DNA of 64,000 nucleotides from Orobanche coerulescens (Eukaryota; Streptophyta; Magnoliopsida; Lamiales; Orobanchaceae), in the NCBI GenBank assembly GCA_033398695.1, contig CM065814.1, positions 104,348,501-104,412,500 on the forward strand. The letters are read 5' to 3'. Below the pieces are notes generated by a model. That model was not told where the DNA came from and did not search any database. It worked only from the letters and a program-made list of their open reading frames with translations. Position numbers and translations under genes: made by a program. Shown here one piece after another: positions 47,281-58,805 of the stretch. The first letter of the stretch is position 1; each line of letters opens with the position of its first letter.

Positions 47281-49271
47281 TTTAATAAAAGGAGGCTGAC
47301 GATCGAGGAATCAGTTCATGTAGTGTTCGACGAACCACACCATGACCCTACAGGAGTAGATGATATCACTCAGGACATTCACCATCTATCTATCTTGGAT
47401 CCACCTACACACATTGAACCTGTAGTTGATTTAGAAATCAACCCCGCACCGTAAGAATCGATGTGGATGAAGTCGCCGTACATGTCAAGCCGTACCCACG
47501 AAACTTTCGATACTGATGCGGGACCCTGAACTAGAACCCGACCGAAGATGGTTGAGAGATCACCCGCAAGAGCTGATCATTGGAAACATTAATGCAGGTG
47601 TTTCTACTCGTAGGAGAATACAGAGTACACAAGGAAATGTACTTTGTGCACAAGAAGAATCTAATGTCAAGTCTCACGTTTCGAATGGAAATCTCAATCC
47701 GAACTTAGGAGACTCAATATGTGCACTATCGCCGTATTCTTAGCCCAATCCGAACTGTTTCGACCATAGACGCTCTTAACAACTCTCATTGGATAACATC
47801 TATGGAAGAAGAGCTTAACGGTTTGAAAGAAACAATGTATGGTATCTTGTACCAGACCGACACACCAATCGGTTATAGGAACCAAATGGGTATTTCAAAC
47901 AAAAAGGATGGAAATGGACTTATCATAAGAAACAAATCCAGACTAGTAGCACAAGGCTATTGTCGAAGAAGGAATCGACTATGATGAAACCTTCGCCTGT
48001 AGCGAGACTAGAAGCCATTAGGATATTTTTAGCCTTTGCCGCCCATAAGAGTTTTATCGTATACCAAATGGACGTCAAGAGTGCTTTCTGAATGGAGAGC
48101 TTTCGGAAGAAGTTTATGTTGAACAACCACCGTGGTTTGCCAACACAGACGGTATTGATCTAGTTTACAGGCTAAGGAAAGCCTGTACGGACTTAAACAA
48201 GCCCCTAGAGCACAGTACGAAACCTTGTCCCGATTCAACCAACAACGGATTTGAGAAAGGTCTGTCGACAAAACCTTGTTCAAGATACAGAAGGTGATGA
48301 CCTTCTAATGGTACAAATCTATGTCGATGATATTATTTTTGGTTCAACTAACCTTGCTCTATGTCAAAGGTTCTCACATCTCATGCAAAGCAAATTTGAA
48401 ATGAGTATGATGGGGAACTCGGTTATTTCCTAGGTTTGCAGATAAAGCAGATGCCTACAGGTATATTCATCAACCAGGAGAAATACAGCAAGGAGCTTCT
48501 CAACAAATTTGGAATGAACACTTCCAAATCCTCGCCAACCCCCATGAGCACTTCCGTGCAAATTAGTGCTGATGAAGCCGTAAAGCCGTTTGACCAATCA
48601 CTCTACAGGAAGCTCATTGGTTCGCTCCTGTACCTAACGGCTAGCAGGCCCGATATCCAGATATCTTTGTTGGAGTGTGTGCGAGATACCAAGTTGCACC
48701 TAAGGAATCACACTTCAATACAGCTAAACGAATCCTGAAATACGTTAAAGGAACAGTCGATGCAGGACTGTGGTATCCTAAGGAAGGCGGATTCGATTTA
48801 GTTGGATACAGCGACTCGGATCTCGGAGGCTGCAAGCTAGATAGGAAGAGTACAAGTGGAACTTGTCACTTTCTCGGACCTAGACTCGTATCTTGGTTCA
48901 GTAAAAAGCAATTGGCTAACTCTCTTTCCACGGCTGAATCAGAATACTATGCTGCTGGTAGCTGCTGTATGCAGATCCTTTGGATGCAGCAACAACTGTC
49001 AGATTATGGAATCGATGCTAGAGAGACTCCAATCATGTGTGATAGCACGAGTGCAATTGCAATCACGCACAATCCTGTTTTGCACTCGCGCACTAAACAT
49101 ATCAACATGAAGCATCATTTCATCAGGAATCATGTCGAGAACAAGGATGTCCGCCTGGAAAAAGTCCATACAGACATCCAGCTGGCCGACATTTTCACCA
49201 AGCCTCTCGACACAGCAAGATTCAACATGCTAAGAACAGAATTGGGGATACTGCAGCCAGACTCCCTGTAA
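47281..49271 (+). pseudogene. Element G pol: reverse transcriptase and RNase H
   Basis: RT begins near 47780 ([24 protein letters not shown]), has several frame changes at 47980-48250, then YVDDIIFGST (catalytic YVDD at 48320-48331), MPTGIFINQEKYSKELLNKF and LIGSLLYLTASRPDI. RNase H: DLVGYSDSDLGGCKLDRKST, TAESEYYAAGSCCMQILWMQ, CDSTSAIAI, HSRTKHINMKHHFIR, ADIFTKPL, ending QPDSL at 49271. RNase H is intact from 48675 to its natural stop. Confidence 0.9.
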
Positions 49272-49298
49272 GTAAATTTACTGCTTTTACTCAACAAT

Positions 49299-49520
49299 TG
49301 AGGGGGAATGCTGTAAGACCCGTGAATACAGTATCCAACATTAATTATATGTACACTCAGAATCATCAATACAGTACTGTAGCGAACGAAGGCATATGAA
49401 TCCTACAGCTGATGTGTGCAATAATTAAGGGGGAATACTGTAGGACCCATGAATACAGCATTAATCCAACTATTGCTGTATGGAATTTAAAACCTATTAG
49501 TACCTTTTTAAGGGGGAACG
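49299..49520 (+). repeat. Three internal polypurine-like tracts after element G pol
   Basis: TTGAGGGGGAATGCTGTA (49299-), TTAAGGGGGAATACTGTA (49425-) and TTAAGGGGGAACGCTGTA (49509-). The first two are followed by GACCCRTGAATACAG. The terminal PPT AAAAAGGGGGAAAT is at 53468-53481. Multiple PPT copies downstream of pol are a known Sirevirus trait. Confidence 0.82.
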
Positions 49521-50047
49521 CTGTATCGATGCGGAGAACAGCACATACTATAGGATTTCGATTCAGTATACTATATAATATTATTTCCTTTTTAAAATAA
49601 TGTTTGTCCACGTGCCCTGTTTTACGTCAAACGTCATGTTCATTAAATGCCTTACACGACATCTGGACAACTGAATCTCAAAAGCCGCGATGTTTTTAAA
49701 TTGTTTATTATTTTTAAACCGCCGTTTTATTCATTTAGGGTAATCAACCTATGTCAGAAGTGGGACCCGCTGTATTTTAAAACCTTTTAATGGATTAGCG
49801 TACCAGTTACACTAAATCCATCCTGACCGTCGATTTCAAAACCGGTTCCCATCCCTTAAAATCTGACCATTCGTACTCTGCAAACCCTATTTCGCCGACC
49901 AAGTAAAAAAGGATCAGATTCGCCATTAGAGACTCTTTACGCTTTCTGCAAATTACAAGAGATCTCAAGCACACAGCCTACATATTTTCTGCATATTCAC
50001 TGAGAATTTCTACTATTTTCTTCTACCTTCGTTTTAAGAAAACATCC

Positions 50048-53000
50048 ATGGCTACTCAATCTTCATCCCCCGTTCTGAAGAAAACTTCCAGCATCATTGA
50101 TGGCCGGATCTTCTCTAAACCAGTCATCATCGAGCGTATCATCTCTGAAATCAACGACACCGAACCGATGGAGTATATCATTACTCGTCTTGAACAACAA
50201 GGACTCTATCGCTTTGGAAGCAAAATCGCCGACAAATACGACGCTCATCTAGTTGAGGAATTCTACCTCAACGCTGCCGTTCGTTTTCTCTCACTAGCCC
50301 AGGGAGGACATGTTGCTGACATCACCGCAACAGTCCAAGGAGTGCGAGTCTGCATCAATCGTGATTTACTTCAGAAAATCTACAGGCTGCCCGCCGACGG
50401 CCTGACCATGGACCAGCTTGAGACGTTTGGGTCTCAAGACCTGATTACCAAGTTTTATGGACTATTTACCGGGTCCAAAGTGGTTGACATGGTGACAACC
50501 ACTTGCCACAAGAAAAATTTTCTTCTTCATTTCGTTTATCTCCACGATTTCTGTTCCAGGATCATTGAAAATCGAACCGGTGCGTTCGAGATGTGCACGA
50601 ATCTTCAGAATGATGGTCGCTATCTTGACCTGTGAAAAGGTCAATTGGTGCCAAATCATTTTGAAACGACTTCAGGAAGAGGTGTGCAAGCCTGCCACCC
50701 AAAAGAAATCATTTGGTTTAATGCTAAACTACATTCTGACGAGGTGCGGAGTCCAGCAATCCGCCGATGCCAATAAAAACAGCTCACGGATATATTTAGG
50801 AGGAGTCAAACCCTCTGCCTATAACCAAAGCACAATGCATGCCAATCAACCGAGAACCAGGCACATGCCTATTTCTGACAACCCCAGAGACGAAACCGTG
50901 AAGGTCCCTGAATTGGAATCTTCAAAGAAGAAGCGCAAGCGTTCTCACAGCAAGAAGCACTCACGATGAGAAGTCGAAGAAGAGACTCAGGAGGCTCTCA
51001 AAAATCAAAGCCAAACACTCCGAGGATGTCTCGCCGTGGCGCAACCCATCGATATAGCACCCTGTGGCCCAACCCCTGCGGAAGAGGTGTCTCCTACCGC
51101 ATCGACGGTAGATCCCGAGCCTTTGGCGCTACGACGGATTTAGAGACATCTGCCAACATTCAAGACGTTAGCACGTCTGCCCATTCGAGCCAAAGCTACT
51201 TCTCCTCTACGGGATTCCACACCCGCAGGATCCAATTTCCTTCGGGCACCATCCTGCAAGGAGTCCATCTTCCGTACAGATCCCATATCTGTCTGGAATC
51301 CTCAAACAGCGTCTCGCACGTGATTCAAGTCCCTCCCAGCACTCAATTATAAATCAAACACTTCTTTCAAGACAAATTGAACAGCGATTTAAAGATTTCG
51401 CAATGGAAAAGCTTTAGGCTAGCCCCGCATTTGACACACCGTATAACCGGAGCGAATGGAGCCACGAAGAGCGATTTGTCTCAAGTAACAGACTCAATCA
51501 AATTGAGGCCTGCTACGATGGGACAACGCTTCTTGCAAAGATCTCATTGAAAGCCACCGCCGCACAAATCCGACGCTTAAGAAAAGGAAAGAAGAAGTCG
51601 AGGACTCTCCCGTTAATCCAAAAGACGGCGGCGACCATGACTCGGACGATGACGACAATGCTCTTCAAGCGGTGTCCGAGATTGAGCCGTGAAGAGGTGA
51701 AGCCCAAGCCTTCTATCCACCTTAAAAGACGAAGGGCCATCTACCCAAGCTAATCCACCTTCGCCACAAATGAGAACATTCCGCATCAGAGGAATCGGTC
51801 CCTCCAATCGAGGAAAATCAAGAAACTTTGGAACAGCACCCGAGCACATTTGACCAAAGAAGCCAGTCCTACAAGGCAACAGGAGGATTCAGTCCCTCCT
51901 GCATCCACATCTGCCGCAGAACCTTCGCCACAGGACGCTTCTGAACCAACTGTCGCCATTCCACAAGAAGCTTCTCCCGCTCCTGCAACCCTGGAATCCG
52001 AGGACGGTAACGAACCTGAGGATGTCCAACTTACTTCACGTCCATCCGTGAACGTAAGAAGGTTGAACTGTACTGAAGACTTCGCCCAGCCTGACTCTCC
52101 TATCTCTGCTGCACGCAAAGAGCGCCTGCGAGCTCTTGGCCTTCAGACTGTATTTATCCAAGATGCAGTTAACGCTCTCTCTTCCGTAGAAAAGGCACTG
52201 AACTGGATGCACACCTCTGCAGTTGAAGAAATGACAACTCTTCAACACGAAGTATCTCGAGTTGTCGACGCATTCATCATCTTGCCAGAAGTGTTCAAGC
52301 AAGCCTTGAAGATTATGGAGGATAAACAAGCGCAACTGCTGAAGGAGAAAGCTTCAAAGACAAGAATTGCTGAAGCCAAGACAGCCTGTGCAATGATAGA
52401 GAACAGCTCTCAGCTGCGTGCGCATGACAAATCCATTCAAGAGATGTCGCAGACTCTTTCCTCCCTCGTTGAAAGAATAAACAGCATCGAGACCAAACAG
52501 GACGCTGCTCTTGAAATCCTGCAAAGTCTTGATGAAGCCAAAAAGGGGGAAGAAGCACGAGAAGCTGCAAGGAGAAAAAGACTTCAACAGGAAAGGGAAT
52601 TTGAGGCTGCTCAGAGCAGATCATTTCCGAATTGAACAAGCTAGCACCTCAACCCCAAAGCTTTAGAATTTCGGGCTCAGGACTGTAATTCCATGACCCA
52701 AATGTCCCTTGGCAAAATCTTGTTCAAAGACCTTCGGAAATACGTCTGCCAACCAACCGCAACCCAACTGCCGAAGAAGTGAAGAACTGGAGGAAGAATG
52801 AACTAATGAGATATTTTGTCAGACTCATCAGGGAATCCGCCATCTTCAAAAATTATAAGACGTTGGCAGAAGCGGCAGATAAATTTTCAAAGATGCTAGA
52901 AGAAGGTAAACTCCCTCTCCAAATTGAAATGAAATCAAAACATAGAAGAGGAGATCGGGTCACCCATCCAGAGGATTGGATACTTGCCTTTGATCGTTCA

Positions 53001-53087
53001 TATGAAGGAAGAGCGATTTACCAGGAACGAGGCAATGATTCACTTCAAAACTGGTGGCGCGGCACAGAGTTTGTCTTGAAAGATTAA
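50048..53087 (+). pseudogene. Element G accessory 3' ORF region (plant-transposon-protein-like, NLS, coiled coil)
   Basis: Starts at ATG 50048 (MATQSSSPVLKKTSSIIDGR). The first 195 residues, ending at a stop at 50633-50635, include HLVEEFYLNAAVRF and TVQGVRVCINRDLLQKIYRL. The fold continues in another frame (VNWCQIILKRLQEEVC, FGLMLNYILTRCGV). From memory this resembles the 'putative plant transposon protein' domain found in retroelement 3' ORFs. Next come a strongly basic NLS-like KKKRKRSHSKKHSR (about 50925-50965), a Ser/Pro/Arg-rich linker broken in frame, a Glu/Pro/Ala-rich segment, a long coiled coil (about 52110-52610) and a basic C-terminus (52785-53087, HPEDWILAFDRSYEGRAIYQ). I see no signal peptide or membrane segment, so it is not env-like. 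Function unknown. Confidence 0.72.
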
Positions 53088-53481
53088 AACTCGTAATCTA
53101 CCGTGTTAATGTATGATTATTTAAAATTGTTTGATAGGAATCTCAAGTTAGATAAACTTGATTGAAAAAAAAAAAATTAAGCTGTACGAACTAGTCTACG
53201 AACAGTTCATAGTTTCAGTTGTAAACTTAGAATACATTGTAAGATTGTGCCTGCGCGCCAATCATAGGCTTAAGTTGTAATAAATCTCAAACTGTATCGA
53301 ACATGCCTGCGAGCAGTTCATTATTGTAGACTAAGTCACTAAGTCAGACCTATTGACAAGAGACCAAGAAATCTGCCAGAAGTCATCAAAGAAGAATGCT
53401 TCATGAAGAAGGTTTTGGCATCATCAAGAAGACTCGAAGAGTTTAAGTTAAGTCTTGGCAAATTGTCAAAAAGGGGGAAAT
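53088..53481 (+). other. Element G 3' untranslated region and terminal PPT
   Basis: No coding sequence. It includes an A-rich run at 53166-53177, repeated CGAACAGTTCAT-like words (53200, 53310) and the purine tract AAAAAGGGGGAAAT (53468-53481) abutting the 3' LTR. Confidence 0.8.
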
Positions 53482-54651
53482 TGTTAGGAAAAACAAACAC
53501 CCTGTATCGATTCAGCCGGGATACCCGATCCTCAGACGATTGTTATTTGTTATTGAGAAGGTTTTGACATATATGCCAAATACAAGAAAGGAAATCAGAC
53601 GAGGATTCAAGGATTTATCATGTATCGAAGACCACCTCGAATCAAGATAAGTGAAGCTCACAAGATAAAGAAGAAGACTTGTAATAGATCAAGTATGGAA
53701 AACTGTCTCGATGCCCTAAATACAGTCTCCTTCCATACAGTTCACAAAAGGACAAAGAAGAACACAAGTCAAGTCCCGTTGAACAAAGAAGTATTTAAAT
53801 ACTCAAGGATAAAGTATTTAAATACTGTCAGTCTTCAGATCTTCAGAATCCCGCGAAATCCGGATCATGTCATATTCCCGTTGAAGGAAATCTTATTCAA
53901 ACGGACATCTCAACGGATACTTTCTTCAGAGGCTATATATATCCTTGAAGACATTGAAGATCAGTTACAACAACAAGTTACCAACGAATTACGAATCAAA
54001 GTAACTCTCAAAGCTATCAAGTTATCATCTGAGCAAACATATCTCCAAAGCATATCGCAAGTTAAAACGAAAGAGATATACAGTGCTCAAACATCAAGAA
54101 CAGCTATCATCAGATCTTGATATTCAAAGCTGCTGTTCTTACCTGGTTACCTAACCTTTTACCTTGTGTAAAAACTGAGCTCTGTGTGAACTCAACAAGT
54201 TATTCTGACCTGTGTGGGACGAATAAGAAGACGAAGCTTTGGAACTGTGTGTGAAGAAGCTAGTCAAGAAGGAAGCTTTAACCAATCTGTGTGAACGGTT
54301 GAAAGCGACATTCTTTGTATCAATCTGTGTGAACGATACAAGGATAGGTTTGTTTATAATTACGTAGTTGTGTACGCAGTAATTATATAATAAACTTTTT
54401 ACTCCTGTGTGGAGGACCAGTGGACGTAGAGGGGTTTACCTCGAACCACTTAAATTACTGTGTCATTTACCTTCAGCTTTTACTGTTTGAAATTACTGTG
54501 AGATATTAAGTATACACCAAATACTCTGTTGCTGTATCCACGGCAACTAACTGTATCCAAGACTTCCGCTACGCACTCAGATTTAGATTCCATACAGTTT
54601 GTTGTTTAAACGATTTCCCAAACTGTATCCAGTATACTTAAGTGGCCAACA
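53482..54651 (+). repeat. Element G 3' LTR
   Basis: 1170 bp, the partner of 42522-43673. It keeps more CTG/CAG strings in its second half, the 5' LTR more in its first half. Confidence 0.93.
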
Positions 54652-54656
54652 AAACG

Positions 54657-55995
54657 GATCATTTACGAGACATGTTATGCCCCATCATGGCGAGTGAACT
54701 AAATCTGCCCCAATTCGTTCGGTTGAATCAATACTACGCTACCCGTCCGAACGACAACTTCGTCGAACACTATTCAAGTTAAAACGCATCTTTCGGTCGG
54801 ATACATAAAATTCATCTTAGAAGGATTCTAGTCAAATTCTTCCATAATAAGATATCGAAACACTTCTACGCATCATCATAAGAACTTAATCACTAGGTTC
54901 CTCTTAGATTATCATTTTCTTCTTCAAGGAAATAATCCTAAGTTCAATCCAATAAATGTCCCAATACGCATTATTTCATCATGTAATATGTAAGAACTTG
55001 ATAATCTCCAAAAACTTGCCATAATCAGGTTCGTAGCCTCATGATACCCATGTTTAGGAGTCCAAACACTACAAGGTTCGATTAATATTCTAAACAACGA
55101 AGAAGAGCCAAAACATAACCGAAATTATACTTCTAACAACATGATGTTTGACTAAGCCTGAATATAACTGAATTGATAATCTCAAAACATGCTCAAAACA
55201 TCCATAAAAATACTTAATCTAGTTTGTGAAGAATCACCTACCTCAAAGTGGTGAAGAACAAGGAGAAACTTGAAGAAACTCAACACCGAGAGCTTGAACA
55301 CCAATCCCCAATGGTCTACGATCTTCAAACTCGAGCTAGAATGATGATAAGTGCGTTAGATGGTGAAGGATAATCGTCAGAACCCAAAAATCGGCCAAAG
55401 TAAGGATGAGAAATGAAATGGGGTCGAGGTCTATAAATAGAATTATAAGCCATTACGTACGTTACCAGAAGCCTATTAATTACATAACCTTGTTAGCGTA
55501 TGCTATACTCCAACATTAGCGTACGTTAACGTCTGGCCAGAGCTCACTGGACTGTTTCTGGTATTGGCTTACCTACGTTATCTTAAAGGTTTTACATACG
55601 TAACAACTATAACCTTAGCGTACGTTAAAACTATTCCTTAGCGTACGTTAAGTCTGTTGACTTGCATTGCTGGAAAGCCGTCCAGGTTCATGCGAGTGAT
55701 CTCCTCGCATCTTCGCCAGGTCCTACATGCCGACCCTTGTATGATTCCGAGTTGACTATGCTTACGTACGTTAAGCTACACCTGTAACGTACATTACACT
55801 GCAGTCATAGCGTACGTTATGATCATCCTATAGCATACGTTAAGACGTTCAGAATTATGCATGCATGCATGGGAAAAGAATACAAAAACGTAGGGATACG
55901 AATACGAGAAACTGATCATCGATTAATATGTCACAAAGTCGAATCTTACAAGATCGAATACAGGATAAATACACATTAATTATCCGGGCATTACA
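54657..55995 (-). repeat. Element F 3' LTR, second segment
   Basis: Continues from 42516 after element G. GT donor-like TTTGAG|GTAGGTGATTC (55240-55241), TATA-like CTATTTATAG (55431-55440), palindromes TTAGCGTACGTTA and TTACGTACGTTA (55446-55850) and a GCATGCATGCATG string (55857-55870) near the LTR start. Confidence 0.9.
55431..55850 (-). promoter_or_regulatory. TATA box and TTAGCGTACGTTAA cluster, element F
   Basis: About a dozen copies of TTAGCGTACGTTAA or TTACGTACGTAA upstream of the TATA-like box in element orientation. The partner cluster in the right LTR is 62650-63050 and is closer to consensus (several GTAC cores lost here are intact there). Confidence 0.72.
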
Positions 55996-56032
55996 TACTA
56001 CCCCTCTAAAGAGAAGTTTCGGCCCGAAACTT
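55996..56032 (-). promoter_or_regulatory. Polypurine tract and pol-stop hairpin, element F
   Basis: Minus-strand AAGTTTCGGGCCGAAACTT (56014-56032) overlaps the pol stop TAA, then CTCTTTAGAGGGGTAGTA abuts the LTR. The loop differs from the other families; the stem does not. Confidence 0.85.
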
Positions 56033-58805
56033 AAAACGAAAACAATTCTGGGTATCTCAACTTCATACTATCTTCAGTCTCCCAAGTTGCTTCTTCGACT
56101 CCATGTCGAGACCACTGAACTTTAACCAAGGAGATCGGTTTATTCCTCAATTGCTTGACTCGACTCTCAAGTATCTTGATTGGGTTTTCTTCGAACGAGC
56201 CATCATTAGCCACTTCAATCTCGCCAAAATCAATGATATGACTGGGATCCGGTATATATTTCCGCAATTGGGATACGTGGAATACATTATGGACATGACT
56301 CAGTGATGGCGGTAAGGCCAACCTGTATGCCAACTCTCCAACTCTCTCGAGGATCTCAAATGGTCCGATATATCTCGGACTTAGCTTACCTTTCCTCCCA
56401 AAACGGAAAATTCCCCGAGTAGGAGACACCTTCAATAGTACGTGGTCCCCAATCTCAAACTCTAGTGGGCGACGACGCACATCAGCATAAGACTTCTGTC
56501 GACTCTGGGCAGTTAACAGTCTTTCACGAATCAGAGCTACCTTCTCTTGAGTCTGAACTATTAACTCTGGTTCCGTCCCAATCAAATCAGAAGAATCATC
56601 CCAACATAGGGGCGATCTACATCTTCTCCCGTACAATGCTTCAAATGGTGCCATCTTAATGGAAGCATGCCAACTATTGTTGTCGGTAAATTCAATTAAC
56701 GACAAGTGAACCTCCCAATCGATTGACCAATCTAAAGCGCAAGCTCTTAGCATATCCTCTACTGTCTTTATAGTCCTTTCGGACTGACCGTCCGTTTGAG
56801 GATGATAGGCCGTGCTAAAATTCAGCTCGGTTCCCAAGGCCTTGTGAACTGCCTTCCAAAAATGCGACACAAAACGACGATCTCGATCCGAAATAATGGT
56901 TTTCGGTGTTCCATGCAATCAGACTATCTCTGAAATAAATACTCGTGCCAATTTCTCGGGTCCCCACGTGTCTTTAATTCCTAGGAAATGAGCCGACTTG
57001 GTTAGTCGATCTACTACAACCCAAATCATGTTCATTCATGTCTTGGTCCTTGGCATACTGGTGATGAAGTCCATCGATATATCCTCCCACTTCCACTCAG
57101 GAATCGGAAGTGGCTTCAACATCCCGATAGGTCGGTGATGTTCAATCTTAACCTGCTGACAAGTTACACACTTCGAAACGTATTCTGCTACGTCCTTATT
57201 CATATTTCCCCACCAGAAATTTTGTTTTAGATCCTTATACATCTTACTGGTACCCGGGTGAATAGAATAGTGCGCGCTGTGAGCTTCCTTCAGAATTGTC
57301 TGTCTCAAAACATCATCGTTGGGAACACAAAGTCGACTCTGAAATCTCATAACTCCATCATCTTGTATCACAAATCCTGGGGCCTTCCCTTTCTTTACTT
57401 CGTCACATAACTGAAGAATCAGAGAATCGTTCAACTGCTTAGATTTGATTTCCTTGACTAGTGACGAAGTTAGTTCCATCACGTATAGTTGCCCTTGGAC
57501 TCCTGGTGACCATACTTCAATTCCTTCGTGGATCAGTTCTCGTTGAATGCTGGTTTGGGACGTAAGCGCCTCCAACACTTGAAGAGAAACCGGTTTTCGG
57601 CTCAGTGCATCGGCTACCACGGTTGCTCTGCCTGGATGATAGAGGATTTCCAGGTCGTAATCCTTAATCAGTTCTAGCCACCTTCTCTGCCTCATGTTTA
57701 ACTCCTTCTGACTGAAGATATACTTGAGGCTCTTATGGTATGTGAAGATCTGACAATGAGTGCCGTACAAATAATGTCGCCAAATCTTCAAGGCAAAGAC
57801 TACAGCTGCTAACTCCAAATCATGAGTTGGGTAATTTACTTCGTATGGTTTTAATTGTCGAGAGGCATAGGCAATCACCCTATCCTTTTGCATCAACACA
57901 CATCCCAATCCTTGATTTGAAGCATCGCTGTATACCATGAATCCATCGGTTCCATCTGGTAATGCTAGTATAGGTGCTGTCGTTAGTCTTCTCTTGAGTT
58001 CATCAAAACTAGCCTGGCATCTCTCATTCCACATGAATTTCTGAGTCTTCTGCAACAGCTGAGTAAGCGGACGAGCAATTTTGGAAAATCCCTCTACAAA
58101 ACGGCAATAATATCCAGCAAGTCCTAAGAAACTTCGGACTTCTTTCACGTTATTAGGAGATTCCCATTCCAAGATTGCTTCGACTTTCTTCGGGTCCACC
58201 CGAACTCCGTCAGCTGATATCACATGCCCAAGTAAGGTTACTTCCTTAAGCCAGAACTCGCATTTAGAAAGTTTCGCATAAAGCTGTTCATTTCTCAAAG
58301 TGCTCAAAGCGATACGAAAATGCTCTGCATGTTCCTCTGTGTCTTTAGAATAGATCAAGATGTCATCGATGAAAACGACCACAAATTTATCCAATTATTA
58401 TAAGAATACTCGATTCATCAATTGCATGAATACCGCATGAGCATTGGTAAGTCCGAATGGCATCACCACGAACTCAAAGTGCCCGTACCGGGATCTGAAA
58501 GCAGATTTCGGTATATCCGATTCCTTAATTCTCAACTGATGGTATCTTGATCGCAATTCAATCTTCGAGAATATTCTGGCCCCCTGTAGTTGTTCAAACA
58601 AGTCGTCGATCTGTGGTATAGAATACTTGTTCTTGATTGTCACCTTATTTAGCTCTCTGTAATCAATACATAATTGGAGGGATCCATCTTTCTTCCGGAC
58701 AAAGAGAACGGGTGCTCCCCAAGGAGAAACGCTAGGTTGAATGTAACCCTTCTGCAATAATTCTTCCAGCTGCTTCTTTAGTTCATACATCTCGGCTGGC
58801 GCCAT
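56031..58805 (-). pseudogene. Element F pol: RT, RNase H, integrase, chromodomain
   Basis: RT starts near 58805 ([37 protein letters not shown]), with a break at 58394-58400, then [11 protein letters not shown] (DD at 58362-58367). RNase H has [15 protein letters not shown] and [12 protein letters not shown], but [11 protein letters not shown] where TDHKSLK is usual, so a presumed catalytic Asp is Tyr. Integrase: H2C2 finger ([11 protein letters not shown]), a TGA at about 57036 (Gly expected before MNMIW), a TGA at about 56920 (Arg expected before LHGTP), [27 protein letters not shown] ([15 protein letters not shown]). The chromodomain ([30 protein letters not shown]) ends PELFSF at 56031. 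Only a few point lesions, so the copy is fairly young. Confidence 0.92.

Larger units (their letters stand above)
42522..54651 (+). mobile_element. Element G: Sirevirus-like Ty1/copia element with extra 3' ORF
   Basis: LTRs TGTTAGG...CCAACA at 42522-43673 (1152 bp) and 53482-54651 (1170 bp), flanked by AAACG (42517-42521, 54652-54656). tRNA-iMet PBS at 43676. Order: gag, protease, integrase, RT, RNase H (integrase before RT, thus copia). Three internal polypurine-like tracts follow pol, then an extra coding region and the terminal PPT. Large size, a long gag with coiled coil, repeated PPTs and a post-pol ORF fit the Sirevirus lineage. Many apparent frameshifts. Confidence 0.92.

Noticed and set aside
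50048..53087. Env-like gene of element G
   Set aside because: No signal peptide, hydrophobic helix or fusion-type segment seen; an NLS-like basic run points to the nucleus.
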